64,000 nucleotides of DNA from Fimenecus sp051881455 (GTDB lineage: Bacteria > Bacillota > Clostridia > Oscillospirales > Acutalibacteraceae). Where the stretch lies: the NCBI GenBank assembly GCA_051881455.1, contig JBJEPX010000006.1:7623-71622 (forward strand). Direction: 5' to 3'. The position numbers and the translations under genes are program-made. Below are positions 1-9,306 of the stretch, piece by piece. Positions within the stretch are counted from its first letter, which is position 1. Each line of letters opens with the position of its first letter. Below the pieces are notes generated by a model that was given only the letters and a program-made list of their open reading frames with translations, was not told the origin of the DNA and ran no database searches.

Positions 1-1
1 A

Positions 2-169
2 AAAGAGCAATTCATTGGTGATAATTTGTCACGCTCATACGCTTTAAATAAAGACGATGAGGATTATGCTGATTTCATAGCCGAACTTGAATCGGTCTTT
101 GATAAGTTTTGTAAAAACGGTGTTGTCGCACAGCCGTATATAACTGAATGTTATCTCGGTTCATTTTAA
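2..169 (+). CDS. C-terminal end of a probable class I SAM-dependent methyltransferase (5' truncated by window)
   Basis: An open frame enters from the left edge and ends with TAA at 167-169, giving 55 residues. The tail (...FIAELESVFDKF, then GVVAQPYITECYLG) resembles the last helix and strand of class I SAM-dependent methyltransferases, where a late G-V-x-x-P-x-x-T pattern closes the Rossmann sheet. The catalytic and SAM-binding parts lie outside the window, so the family call is weak. It lies 27 bases upstream of the purine genes in the same orientation and may share their transcript. No terminator is visible between them. Confidence 0.45.
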   Translation, partial: KEQFIGDNLSRSYALNKDDEDYADFIAELESVFDKFCKNGVVAQPYITECYLGSF

Positions 170-196
170 TTATAATTTTGAAAGGATTATTGCATT

Positions 197-913
197 ATGG
201 AAATCAAATCTATTGAAAACGAGCTTAATTCCCTTCTCTATCACGGCAGGGGAATTATTATCGGCAAAAGCGCTGACGGTAAAAAAGCCGTTACTGCTTA
301 TTTTATTATGGGCAGAAGCGAAAACAGCCGTAACCGTGTATTTGTTGAAGACGGTGAAGGAATACGCACACAGGCTTTTGACGAATCAAAAATGGTTGAC
401 CCCCACCTGATAATATATGCTCCTGTTCGTGTTCTCGGAAATAAAACAATCGTTACAAACGGTGACCAAACAGACACAATTTATGATTTGATGGACAAGC
501 AGATGACCTTTGAACAGGCTCTTCGTACAAGAGAGTTTGAAGATGACGCGCCTAATTTCACACCCCGTATTTCGGGTATTATTCATCTTGACGACCGTGA
601 AATGAATTTTGCTATGTCAATACTCAAATCTGCTGACGGTAACAGTGACTCCTGCCAGAGATATACTTATGCTTATTCTAATCCTATTGCAGGACAAGCT
701 AAATTTATACATACTTACAAATGCGACGGAAATCCGCTTCCAAGCTTTGAGGGAGAGCCCAAAACACTCGTGTTACCCGATATGGATATTGATGCTCTTA
801 CAGACTTAATCTGGACTAACCTTAACGCTGATAACAAGGTGTCTTTGTTTGTAAGATATATTGATATTGAAACAGGAAAATACGATACAAGAATAGTTAA
901 TAAGAATAAATAA
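197..913 (+). CDS. purO: PurO-type IMP cyclohydrolase
   Basis: 238 residues, ATG start with an AAAGGA ribosome site 10 bases upstream. The N-terminal YHGRGIIIGKSADGKKAV segment and overall length fit the PurO-like IMP cyclohydrolase family. This family closes the second purine ring (FAICAR to IMP), the last step of de novo purine synthesis, in the cytoplasm. PurO was first described in archaea and also occurs in Clostridia that lack the cyclohydrolase half of bifunctional PurH. The next gene is a formyltransferase without that half, so the two proteins together replace PurH. It is followed at 16 bases by that gene and is probably in the same operon as purD and purL. The alternative, an unrelated hydrolase, is unlikely given the neighbours. 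Confidence 0.87.
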   Translation: MEIKSIENELNSLLYHGRGIIIGKSADGKKAVTAYFIMGRSENSRNRVFVEDGEGIRTQAFDESKMVDPHLIIYAPVRVLGNKTIVTNGDQTDTIYDLMDKQMTFEQALRTREFEDDAPNFTPRISGIIHLDDREMNFAMSILKSADGNSDSCQRYTYAYSNPIAGQAKFIHTYKCDGNPLPSFEGEPKTLVLPDMDIDALTDLIWTNLNADNKVSLFVRYIDIETGKYDTRIVNKNK

Positions 914-928
914 GAGGAGAAACATATT

Positions 929-2113
929 GTGAAAGAGTTTGAACTTAAATACGGCTGTAACCCCAATCAAAAACCGTCAAAAATCTTTATGGAGGACGGT
1001 TCGGACCTTCCCATTGAAATACTCAACGGTAAACCCGGATATATAAATTTCCTTGATGCCTTTAACTCATGGCAGCTTGTAAAAGAAATCAAAGATATTT
1101 TAGGTATGCCTGCCGCAACCTCCTTTAAGCATGTCAGCCCCACATCTGCGGCTGTCGGCGTAAAACTTTCCGACTCTCTAAAAAAGGCTTGCTTTGTTGA
1201 TGATATCGAAGGGCTTGACGAGTCTCCGTTAGCCTGTGCTTACGCAAGAGCAAGAGGAACCGACAGAATGTCATCTTTCGGCGACTGGATTGCTTTAAGT
1301 GATGAGTGTGACACAGTTACAGCAAAGCTTATTGCTCGTGAGGTGTCCGACGGTATTATTGCCCCCGGTTATTCCGATGAAGCTCTTGAAATTCTCAAGT
1401 CAAAGAGAAAAGGCGGCTATAATATAGTTAAAATTGACCCTGATTATGTTCCTGCAGAAATTGAGAAAAAGCAGGTTTTCGGTATAACCTTCCAGCAGGG
1501 CAGAAACAATTTCAGAATTGATGCAGAATTGCTTTCAAACTTAGTTACAGATAATAAAGAACTCCCCGCAGAGGCAAAAAGAGATCTTATCATTGCTTTG
1601 ATTACTTTAAAATACACACAGTCCAATTCTGTTTGCTATGCATACGACGGTCAGGCTATCGGCGTGGGTGCAGGTCAGCAGTCAAGAATTCACTGCACAA
1701 GACTTGCAGGCACAAAGGCTGACACATGGCATCTCCGTCAGCATCCCAAGGTTTTGGCTCTTCCTTTTAAGGACGAAATTCGCCGTCCCGACCGTGACAA
1801 TGTTATTGACGGATATATTAATAAAAACGAAGAAGACGTTTGTGCTGACGGTATCTGGCAGAAATACTTTAAGGTTCAGCCCGAACCCCTTACAGATACA
1901 GAAGCAAGAGCATATCTTGATACAATAACAGGCGTATCTGTTGGCAGTGACGCATTTTTCCCGTTCAGCGACAATATTGAGCGTGCGAGAAAAAGCGGTG
2001 TTTCATACATTGCAGAGCCAGGCGGCTCTATAAGAGATGATGTTGTTATTGATTGCTGTAATAAATACGGTATAGCAATGGCATTTACAGGTATGCGTTT
2101 ATTCCACCATTGA
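929..2113 (+). CDS. purH: Phosphoribosylaminoimidazolecarboxamide (AICAR) formyltransferase, single-domain
   Basis: 394 residues with a GTG start at 929, chosen because AGAGGAGA lies at a normal distance upstream. It transfers a formyl group from 10-formyl-tetrahydrofolate to AICAR, making FAICAR. The Lys-His pair of the PurH transformylase active site is visible in SFKHVSPTSAAVG, and the folate-site loop reads IGVGAGQQSRIHC. The protein begins directly at the transformylase part. The roughly 200-residue N-terminal cyclohydrolase domain of ordinary bifunctional PurH (about 510 residues) is absent, and the preceding PurO-type gene would supply that activity. The symbol purH is used only for the transformylase half. 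It ends 15 bases before purD. Confidence 0.92.
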   Translation: MKEFELKYGCNPNQKPSKIFMEDGSDLPIEILNGKPGYINFLDAFNSWQLVKEIKDILGMPAATSFKHVSPTSAAVGVKLSDSLKKACFVDDIEGLDESPLACAYARARGTDRMSSFGDWIALSDECDTVTAKLIAREVSDGIIAPGYSDEALEILKSKRKGGYNIVKIDPDYVPAEIEKKQVFGITFQQGRNNFRIDAELLSNLVTDNKELPAEAKRDLIIALITLKYTQSNSVCYAYDGQAIGVGAGQQSRIHCTRLAGTKADTWHLRQHPKVLALPFKDEIRRPDRDNVIDGYINKNEEDVCADGIWQKYFKVQPEPLTDTEARAYLDTITGVSVGSDAFFPFSDNIERARKSGVSYIAEPGGSIRDDVVIDCCNKYGIAMAFTGMRLFHH

Positions 2114-2128
2114 TTTGAGGTGCTTTAA

Positions 2129-3403
2129 ATGAAAATAATGGTAGTAGGCGGCGGCGGAAGAGAGCACGCCATAATCAAAAAAATTAAAGAAAACCCCAAT
2201 GTTACAGAGATATTTGCCCTGCCCGGAAACGGCGGTATGAACGGTGATGCAACTCTTGTAAATATCGGTGCGAAGGATATTGACGCAATTGTAAAATTCG
2301 CTGTTGATAACAGCATTGATTTTTCAATTGTAGCTCCCGATGACCCCCTTGTACTCGGTGCTGTTGACGCTTTGAACGAGGCGGGAATCAAATGCTTCGG
2401 TCCCAATAAAGCGGCTGCAATCATTGAAGGCAGTAAGGCTTTTTCAAAGAATTTAATGAAAAAGTATAATATTCCTACTGCTGAATTTGAAATATTTGAC
2501 AATGCTGAAGCCGCCCTTGCTTATCTCGACACCGCCCCCATTCCCACTGTTGTTAAAGCAGACGGACTTGCCCTCGGTAAAGGCGTTATTATTGCGGAAA
2601 CAAGAGAAGAAGCAAAAGACGCAGTAAAGTCAATTATGGAAGACAAGATTTTCGGTGAAAGCGGTAATAATATCGTTATCGAGGAATTTTTGACAGGTCC
2701 TGAGGTCTCCGTACTTTCTTTTACAGACGGAAATGTTGTTGTTCCCATGATCTCTTCAATGGACCACAAGCGTGCCCTTGATAGCGATAAAGGTCTTAAT
2801 ACAGGCGGTATGGGTACAATCGCTCCCAATCCCTACTATACGTCTGATATTGCAAAAGAATGTATGGATAAAATCTTTCTTCCTACAATTAACGCAATGA
2901 AGGCTGAAAACAGAACATTTAAAGGCTGTCTTTATTTCGGACTTATGTTGACTCCGAAAGGTCCTAAGGTTATTGAGTATAATTGCCGTTTCGGTGACCC
3001 TGAAACACAGGTTGTACTGCCTTTGCTTGAATCAGATTTGCTTGATATAATGATTGCTGTTGCCGATGAAAGACTGACTGAGGATATGGTTAAATTCTCA
3101 AATAAATCCGCATGCTGTGTTGTAATGGCATCAAATGGCTATCCTGTTAAATATGACAGCGGCTTTGAAATTACCGTTGACGGTGATTTTGACGATAATC
3201 TTTATGTTGCAGGCGCAAAATTAAGCGGTGATAAAATACTTACAGCAGGCGGCAGAGTTCTCGGCGTAACCGCTGTGGGTGAGTCTCTTGAAAAAGCTAT
3301 TGAAAAGGCTTATTCGTCGGTAAATAAGGTACACTTTGCAAATGCTTTTTACCGCAAGGATATAGGCGCAAAGGCTATGTCCGTTATTAAGGAGGAGAAA
3401 TAA
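2129..3403 (+). CDS. purD: Phosphoribosylamine-glycine ligase (GAR synthetase)
   Basis: 424 residues, the usual PurD length. It joins phosphoribosylamine and glycine with ATP, the second step of purine synthesis. Visible PurD/ATP-grasp landmarks are the N-terminal MKIMVVGGGGREHAI, the FGPNKAAAIIEGSK segment, the ATP-binding KADGLALGKGV at about residues 138-148, EEFLTGPEVSVLSF, and the metal-binding NCRFGDPETQVVLPLL near residue 290. The ATG has GAGGTG 8 bases upstream. The end of the gene carries the AAGGAGG ribosome site of purL, which starts 2 bases after the stop, so purD and purL are almost certainly co-transcribed and coupled. Confidence 0.97.
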   Translation: MKIMVVGGGGREHAIIKKIKENPNVTEIFALPGNGGMNGDATLVNIGAKDIDAIVKFAVDNSIDFSIVAPDDPLVLGAVDALNEAGIKCFGPNKAAAIIEGSKAFSKNLMKKYNIPTAEFEIFDNAEAALAYLDTAPIPTVVKADGLALGKGVIIAETREEAKDAVKSIMEDKIFGESGNNIVIEEFLTGPEVSVLSFTDGNVVVPMISSMDHKRALDSDKGLNTGGMGTIAPNPYYTSDIAKECMDKIFLPTINAMKAENRTFKGCLYFGLMLTPKGPKVIEYNCRFGDPETQVVLPLLESDLLDIMIAVADERLTEDMVKFSNKSACCVVMASNGYPVKYDSGFEITVDGDFDDNLYVAGAKLSGDKILTAGGRVLGVTAVGESLEKAIEKAYSSVNKVHFANAFYRKDIGAKAMSVIKEEK

Positions 3404-3405
3404 AT

Positions 3406-6400
3406 ATGGTTTTTCGTATATTTGTTGAAAAGAAAAAAGACCTTGCATTTGAGGCAAAATCACTTCTTTCCGATATTAACTCCTTATTGCTCATTGATTC
3501 GGTAAAAGATTTAAGAATACTCAACAGATATGATGTGGAGAATATCGATAAAGAGCTTTTTGACTATGCAAAAAACACTGTTTTTTCAGAACCTCAGCTC
3601 GATATTGTCACAGATGACTTTTCGGATGACTCTGCAACTGTATTTGCCGTTGAATATTTACCCGGTCAGTTTGACCAAAGAGCAGATTCTGCGGCACAAT
3701 GTATTCAGATAATTTCAAAAGGGGAGAGACCTTTAGTAAAAACGGCAAAGATCTATGCTCTATACGGTGATATATCTGACAATGAATTATTCACTATAAA
3801 GAACTATGTTATAAACGCAGTAGAGGCCCGTGAGGCTTCACTGGAAAAGTACGAAACCCTTGCAGTTGATTATGAAATTCCCACAACTGTCAAGACTCTT
3901 GATGGCTTTTTGTCACTTGATGACAAGGGACTTTCCGATTTTGTCGATGAATACGGTCTTGCAATGGATAAAGACGACATTAAGTTCTGTCAGGACTATT
4001 TTAAGACCGAGGGCAGAGAACCCACAATAACTGAAATCAGAATGATTGACACATATTGGTCAGACCATTGCCGTCATACTACTTTCTTAACCACTATTGA
4101 TTCTGTTAAATTTAATGATAAATATATTGAAGACGCTTGGAACAGATATATTGCAGACCGCAAGGCACTTAACAGAACAAAGCCCGTTAATCTTATGGAT
4201 ATTGCCACAATGGCGCAAAGAGTTTTAAAGAAAAACGGTATGCTTGATAAGCTTGATGAGTCCGAAGAAATTAACGCATGTACCGTAAAAATGACGGTAA
4301 ATGTAAACGGCAATGATGAGGAATGGCTCCTTCTGTTTAAAAATGAAACTCACAACCATCCTACTGAAATTGAGCCTTTCGGCGGTGCGGCAACCTGCAT
4401 AGGCGGCGCTATCCGTGACCCGCTTTCAGGTAGGTCATATGTCTATGCGGCTATGCGTGTTACAGGTGCGGCAGACCCCTTAAAGCCTGTAAGTGATACA
4501 ATTGAGGGAAAGCTTCCCCAGCGTAAAATTGTTACAACTGCTGCTGCAGGTTACTCCTCATATGGTAACCAAATCGGACTTGCAACAGGTCAGGTTGACG
4601 AAATTTTCCACGATGGATATGTAGCAAAAAGAATGGAAATCGGCGCTGTTATCGCCGCCGCACCCAAAGAGAATGTTCGCCGTGAAGTTCCCGATCCCGG
4701 TGATGTTGTAATACTCTTGGGCGGCAGGACCGGTCGTGACGGTTGCGGCGGTGCAACAGGTTCTTCTAAATCACATACATTAAAATCTCTTGAAAGCTGT
4801 GGTGCAGAGGTTCAAAAGGGTAATGCACCTGAGGAAAGAAAGCTTCAGCGTCTTTTTAGAAACAAAGAAGCTTCCATACTTATTAAGCGTTGTAACGACT
4901 TTGGCGCAGGCGGCGTATCAGTTGCCATCGGTGAATTAGCTGACGGTCTTGAAATCGACCTTAACGCTGTCCCCAAGAAGTATGACGGACTGGACGGCAC
5001 TGAACTTGCAATCAGCGAATCTCAGGAGAGAATGGCTGTTGTTGTTGAGCCAAAGGATGTTGAAAAGTTCCTTACTCTTGCCAACAGTGAAAACCTTGAG
5101 GCAACCGTAGTAGCTAAGGTAACAGCCGAGCCTCGTTTGAGAATGTATTGGAATGACAACTGCATTGTTGATATTTCAAGAGAATTCCTCAATTCTAACG
5201 GTGCTGAAAAGCATATTGATATTGAAGCAAAGCCCGCAGAAACATACGCAAAGAATATTGGTAACGATTTTGTTGATGAATATAAAAAGCTTGCAGGTGA
5301 TTTGAATGTATGCTCAAAGAGGGGACTTTCAGAGCGATTTGACTCTACAATCGGTGCAGGAACTGTACTTATGCCCTTTGGCGGTAAAAATCAGCTTACA
5401 CCTATTCAGGCAATGGTTCACAAAATTTCCGTCGAAAACGCCGTAACTGATACCTGTTCTTATATGGCGTGGGGTTATAATCCCTTTATCACAGAAAAAA
5501 ACCAGTATAACGGTGCATATCTTGCCGTTGTTGAGTCTGTTTCAAAGCTTATTGCGACAGGCGCTTCTTTTGAAGATGTTTATTTGACTTTCCAAGAGTA
5601 TTTTGAAAAGCCGATGAAAGAAAGTAAGCGTTGGGGAAAACCTCTTGCGGCTCTTTTGGGCGCATATGCGGCACAGCTTGATTTGGGAATTGGCGCAATC
5701 GGCGGTAAGGACTCAATGAGCGGTTCTTTTGAAGATATTGATGTTCCGCCCACACTCGTTTCATTTGCCGTTACAACCGGTAAAACAGAAGAGGTTATTT
5801 CGCCTGAGTTTAAATCGGCAGGTCATAAGGTTGTTATTGTTAAACCTCAGTATAACGAAAACGGTTTACCTGTTGCTGAGTCACTTATTTCTGTATTCAA
5901 TCAGGTCAAAGCACTTGTTGACGAGAAAAAAGTTATATCTGCTTATACACCTACATACGGCGGTATTGCAGGGGCTGTTATGAAAATGTGCTTTGGCAAT
6001 GGCATAGGATTTGCCTACAGCGACAGTCTTTCAATGGAGGATATTTTCGGTTATAACTACGGTTCATTCATTTTAGAACTTGCCGATAATACCGATATTG
6101 GCGAACTTGTGGGATACACAACAGACAAAAATGAAATTTCATACTGTGGAAACGTATTTGCACTTGATGAGGCACTTTCAATTTATGAAGGCAAACTTGA
6201 AAGTGTATATTCCTGCAATATTAAGACAAACGGCAATAAATATCCGTCATTTGCATACAGTGCCAACGAGAGAAAGGCTCCTGCAATTAAATGTGCTTCA
6301 CCCAAAGTACTGATTCCTGTATTCCCCGGTACCAATTGCGAATACGATACGAAAAAAGTGCTTGAATTGGCAGGCGCTAAGGCGGAAATCTTTGTTATAA

Positions 6401-7095
6401 ACAACCTTTCGGCGGACAGCATTTCAAAGTCCGTTGAGGAGTTTGCGAAAAAGACAAAAGACGCTCAAATTATATTCATTCCCGGCGGATTTTCAGGCGG
6501 TGACGAGCCTGACGGTTCCGGCAAGTTTATAACAGCTTTCTTCAGAAATCCCGAAATAAAGGAAGAGGTTACCGCTTTGCTTGAAAACAGAGACGGACTC
6601 ATGTGCGGTATCTGCAACGGCTTCCAAGCGCTTATCAAGCTGGGTCTTGTGCCTTACGGCAAGATTATTGATACTGATGAAAGCTGTCCCACACTTACCT
6701 TTAATACCATAGGACGCCATCAGTCAAGACTTGTCCGCACACGAATTGCGTCAAACAAATCTCCGTGGCTTTCAGCAACTCAGGTCGGCGATATTTACAC
6801 TGTTCCGATTTCCCACGGTGAGGGCCGCTTCCTTTGCAGTGACGAGCTTGTAAATGAACTTGCACGCAACGGACAGATTGCAACTCAATATGTTGATTTA
6901 AACGGAGAGCCCACTGATAATATCCGCTTTAATCCTAATAATTCCGCATATGCCATTGAGGGTATAACTTCACCTGACGGCAGAGTCCTCGGAAAAATGG
7001 GACACTCTGAGCGTATCGGCAACGGACTTTATAAAAATGTTCTCGGCGAATACGATATGAAGATGTTTGAATCGGCAGTAAAATATTTTAAATAA
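3406..7095 (+). CDS. purL: Phosphoribosylformylglycinamidine synthase, single-chain
   Basis: 1229 residues, the large single-chain form that fuses the PurS-like N-terminus, the synthetase and the glutaminase (Bacillus splits these into PurS, PurL and PurQ). It converts FGAR to FGAM using glutamine and ATP. Landmarks in order: DHCRHTTF near residue 223, NETHNHPTEIEPFGGAAT near 310, a second AIRS-like half with GGKDSMSGSFED near 766, and a C-terminal class I glutaminase with VFPGTNCEYDT, nucleophile Cys in CGICNGFQAL, and His/Glu in HGEGRF and HSE. All key residues are present. It is the last purine gene here; the next gene has its own promoter. Confidence 0.96.
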   Translation: MVFRIFVEKKKDLAFEAKSLLSDINSLLLIDSVKDLRILNRYDVENIDKELFDYAKNTVFSEPQLDIVTDDFSDDSATVFAVEYLPGQFDQRADSAAQCIQIISKGERPLVKTAKIYALYGDISDNELFTIKNYVINAVEAREASLEKYETLAVDYEIPTTVKTLDGFLSLDDKGLSDFVDEYGLAMDKDDIKFCQDYFKTEGREPTITEIRMIDTYWSDHCRHTTFLTTIDSVKFNDKYIEDAWNRYIADRKALNRTKPVNLMDIATMAQRVLKKNGMLDKLDESEEINACTVKMTVNVNGNDEEWLLLFKNETHNHPTEIEPFGGAATCIGGAIRDPLSGRSYVYAAMRVTGAADPLKPVSDTIEGKLPQRKIVTTAAAGYSSYGNQIGLATGQVDEIFHDGYVAKRMEIGAVIAAAPKENVRREVPDPGDVVILLGGRTGRDGCGGATGSSKSHTLKSLESCGAEVQKGNAPEERKLQRLFRNKEASILIKRCNDFGAGGVSVAIGELADGLEIDLNAVPKKYDGLDGTELAISESQERMAVVVEPKDVEKFLTLANSENLEATVVAKVTAEPRLRMYWNDNCIVDISREFLNSNGAEKHIDIEAKPAETYAKNIGNDFVDEYKKLAGDLNVCSKRGLSERFDSTIGAGTVLMPFGGKNQLTPIQAMVHKISVENAVTDTCSYMAWGYNPFITEKNQYNGAYLAVVESVSKLIATGASFEDVYLTFQEYFEKPMKESKRWGKPLAALLGAYAAQLDLGIGAIGGKDSMSGSFEDIDVPPTLVSFAVTTGKTEEVISPEFKSAGHKVVIVKPQYNENGLPVAESLISVFNQVKALVDEKKVISAYTPTYGGIAGAVMKMCFGNGIGFAYSDSLSMEDIFGYNYGSFILELADNTDIGELVGYTTDKNEISYCGNVFALDEALSIYEGKLESVYSCNIKTNGNKYPSFAYSANERKAPAIKCASPKVLIPVFPGTNCEYDTKKVLELAGAKAEIFVINNLSADSISKSVEEFAKKTKDAQIIFIPGGFSGGDEPDGSGKFITAFFRNPEIKEEVTALLENRDGLMCGICNGFQALIKLGLVPYGKIIDTDESCPTLTFNTIGRHQSRLVRTRIASNKSPWLSATQVGDIYTVPISHGEGRFLCSDELVNELARNGQIATQYVDLNGEPTDNIRFNPNNSAYAIEGITSPDGRVLGKMGHSERIGNGLYKNVLGEYDMKMFESAVKYFK

Positions 7096-7135
7096 TAATT
7101 AAAGTCAAAATACCGCTTTCGGTGCGTGCCCTTTG

Positions 7136-7164
7136 TTGACAAATATGTCAATTTATGGTATATT
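7136..7164 (+). promoter_or_regulatory. Sigma-A-type promoter of the AbrB-like gene
   Basis: TTGACA at 7136-7141 is followed after exactly 17 bases by TATATT at 7159-7164 (TATTAT at 7161-7166 is an alternative). The coding start that fits is the ATG at 7188, which places the transcription start between the -10 and a short leader. This separates the small regulator from the purine operon. Confidence 0.75.
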
Positions 7165-7187
7165 ATGCACAGAAAGCGGTGATTTTG

Positions 7188-7439
7188 ATGAAATCTGCAT
7201 TGATTGTCAGACCTGTTGACAGTAACGGAAGAATTGTAATACCCAAAAATTTATTAACGGATATTTTTAAAGCAAAAGACGATGAGAAACTTACACTTGA
7301 ATTTTTTTATAATGAAGATTCAATTGTTTTAAAGAGATTTCGTCCGTCTTGCGTTTTTTGCGATAACCGTGAAGATTTAACAGATTTTAAAGGTGCAAAA
7401 ATTTGCCCCGAATGTTTAAAAAAACTTAAAAATATATGA
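7188..7439 (+). CDS. AbrB/SpoVT-type transcription regulator with C-terminal zinc ribbon
   Basis: 83 residues from the ATG at 7188. The open frame extends upstream, but an earlier start would fall inside the promoter's -10 region. Residues 1-48 match the swapped-hairpin AbrB fold: SALIVRPVDSNGRIVIPKN, then a hydrophobic strand and EDSIVLKRFRPS. After that come two CxxC pairs (CVFC near 53 and CPEC near 74) spaced like a zinc ribbon, which Bacillus AbrB lacks. It is probably a dimeric or tetrameric DNA-binding regulator in the cytoplasm, but its targets cannot be read from the sequence. It stands alone, with its own promoter and a terminator just downstream. Confidence 0.85.
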   Translation: MKSALIVRPVDSNGRIVIPKNLLTDIFKAKDDEKLTLEFFYNEDSIVLKRFRPSCVFCDNREDLTDFKGAKICPECLKKLKNI

Positions 7440-7444
7440 AAAAA

Positions 7445-7471
7445 CCGACCATTATTTGGTCGGCTTTTTTG
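7445..7471. terminator. Bidirectional rho-independent terminator
   Basis: CCGACC (7445-7450), loop ATTATTT, GGTCGG (7458-7463), followed by T6 on the plus strand; read on the minus strand the stem is also followed by a T run. It lies between the convergent AbrB-like gene and rex and can serve both. Confidence 0.85.
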
Positions 7472-7482
7472 TTAAGTTTTAT

Positions 7483-8127
7483 TTAATCAAGATTACTTAC
7501 ATGATAACTTAAAGTCATAAGGCTGTCGCTCAGATGCACATTTTCAACTGCAACATTGGGATAATTTGCGGCAATATCATAGTGACTGAAATTCCAAAAG
7601 CCTTTTATTCCTAAATCAACCAATTGAGGTGCCAGCGTCTCTGCCGCTGAACTGGGAATACAAAGCACAGCAACAGTAGGGGAGTTATCACGGCAAAAAT
7701 TGAATAATCCGTCAATATGCCTTATAGGTATTCCTCTAAGCATTTGACCGGCCAATGCCTGATTGCGGTCAAACACACCGATAAGATTAAAGCCTCTTGC
7801 TTCAAAGGACATATGCAGTGCTACTGCCTTGCCCAGATTACCTGCACCTATAAGTATTGCTTTTCTGTTATTATTAACACCGAGAATTTTACCTATTTCT
7901 TCATATAGACTTTCAATATTATATCCATATCCCTGCTGGCCGAATCCGCCGAAGCAATTCAAATCCTGTCTTATCTGTGACGCAGTAAATCCCATTTTTT
8001 CAGAAAGGTCCTTTGAAGAAATACGAACTACTCCGTTTTCTTTTAATTCACCTAAAAATCTGTAATAACGAGGAAGACGTTTTATGACAGAAATTGAAAC
8101 TCCATCATTTCTACCCATTTTTTTCAC
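7483..8127 (-). CDS. rex: Redox-sensing transcriptional repressor Rex
   Basis: 214 residues, typical for Rex. Rex is a homodimer that binds operators when NADH is low and releases them when NADH rises. The N-terminal winged helix covers roughly residues 1-80 (ISVIKRLPRYYRFL, then VRISSKDLSEKMGFTASQIR, with the QDLNCFGGFGQQGYGYN signature). The Rossmann NAD-binding domain follows with LIGAGNLGKAVALH near residue 92. The C-terminal helix that domain-swaps in the dimer is intact. It starts 3 bases after the isocitrate dehydrogenase stop and is the last gene of the acn-icd-rex operon. The operon promoter carries a Rex-like palindrome, so autoregulation is likely but inferred. Confidence 0.95.
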   Translation of the reverse strand: MKKMGRNDGVSISVIKRLPRYYRFLGELKENGVVRISSKDLSEKMGFTASQIRQDLNCFGGFGQQGYGYNIESLYEEIGKILGVNNNRKAILIGAGNLGKAVALHMSFEARGFNLIGVFDRNQALAGQMLRGIPIRHIDGLFNFCRDNSPTVAVLCIPSSAAETLAPQLVDLGIKGFWNFSHYDIAANYPNVAVENVHLSDSLMTLSYHVSNLD

Positions 8128-8130
8128 CTC

Positions 8131-9294
8131 TTATGAAAGCTTCTTCACAGTTTCCATTACATAGTCGCCGAATTCACTGCATGTTGCGCCGTCTGAACGG
8201 CCGGTGATTACCAGTTTCTTTTCTTCAAGCATGCAAATATCGAGTGCACGTTCAAGCAAATCAGCTTCTTTTTGCTTTCCGATATGAGAAAGAAGCATTA
8301 CAGTTGCGCGAAGCATTGAGCATGGGTCTGCATACTGGCCTCTGCCTTCTCTAATCATACGTGGAGCTGAACCATGAATAGCTTCAAACATTGCGTAGCG
8401 TTTACCAAGGTTTGCACTGCCCGCTGTTCCTACGCCGCCTTGGAACTCTGCCGCCTCGTCGGTAATTATGTCGCCGTAGAGATTGGGAAGAATAAACACT
8501 TTAAAATCTTTTCTTCTCTTTTCATCAATAAGCTTAGCAGTTGTTATATCAACATACCACTCATCAGTAATGATTTCGGGATATTCCTCACCGACCTTCT
8601 TACAAATACGAAGGAACTTACCGTCAGTAGTTTTGATAACATTTGCCTTATTGATAATTGAAACTCTTTCTTTTCCGTTTCTCTTGGCATAATCGTATGC
8701 AATTCTTGCAATTCTTTCCGAACCTTCGCTTGTGGTAACAACAAAGTCCATTGAAAGCTCGTCTGTAACATTTACGCCCTTTGAGCCGACAGCATATGCG
8801 CCTTCTGTGTTTTCACGGAAGAAAGTCCAGTCAATTCCCTGGTCGGGAACCTTCACAGGACGAACATTGGCAAAAAGGTCAAGTTCTTTACGCATAGCAA
8901 CATTTGCGCTCTCAATATTTGGCCACGGATCGCCTGCCTGAGGTGTTGTAGTGGGGCCTTTAAGAATTACATGGCACTCTTTAAGCTCTGCAAGAACATC
9001 GTCGGGAATTGCCTTCATAACGGCAACACGATTTTCAATGGTGAGTCCGTCGATATACTTAAACTCAATTCTTCCGCTCTTCACTTCATCGGCAAGCATA
9101 TATTCAAGAACTCTTGCCGATTCCTTAGTAATAATCGGACCTATTCCGTCACCGCCACAAACACCGATAATGATTTTGTCAAGCTTATCAAAATCTACAA
9201 AGTCTTTTTCTGCCTTGATTTTTTCGTTTCTTGCAAGCTGTTCTCTGATAAGTGCTTCAAACTTTCCGACAGCCTCTTTAATCTGTGCTTCCAT
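8131..9294 (-). CDS. icd: Isocitrate/isopropylmalate dehydrogenase family protein, probable NAD(P)-isocitrate dehydrogenase
   Basis: 387 residues. It oxidatively decarboxylates isocitrate to 2-oxoglutarate. The family's N-terminal GGDGIGPIITKES, the substrate loop FRENTEGAYAVGSKG, the catalytic Lys region INKANVIKTTDG, the metal-binding NLYGDIITDEAAEFQGGVG and EAIHGSAPRMIREGRGQYADP are all visible. The RENTEG loop is shared with isopropylmalate and homoisocitrate dehydrogenases, so substrate rests on context. The gene lies directly downstream of aconitase, which makes isocitrate, and no leucine genes are nearby. Cofactor preference cannot be read safely. The transcript continues into rex, so the enzyme probably feeds glutamate synthesis under redox control. 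Confidence 0.87.
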   Translation of the reverse strand: MEAQIKEAVGKFEALIREQLARNEKIKAEKDFVDFDKLDKIIIGVCGGDGIGPIITKESARVLEYMLADEVKSGRIEFKYIDGLTIENRVAVMKAIPDDVLAELKECHVILKGPTTTPQAGDPWPNIESANVAMRKELDLFANVRPVKVPDQGIDWTFFRENTEGAYAVGSKGVNVTDELSMDFVVTTSEGSERIARIAYDYAKRNGKERVSIINKANVIKTTDGKFLRICKKVGEEYPEIITDEWYVDITTAKLIDEKRRKDFKVFILPNLYGDIITDEAAEFQGGVGTAGSANLGKRYAMFEAIHGSAPRMIREGRGQYADPCSMLRATVMLLSHIGKQKEADLLERALDICMLEEKKLVITGRSDGATCSEFGDYVMETVKKLS

Positions 9295-9306
9295 ATCTTT
9301 TACTCC

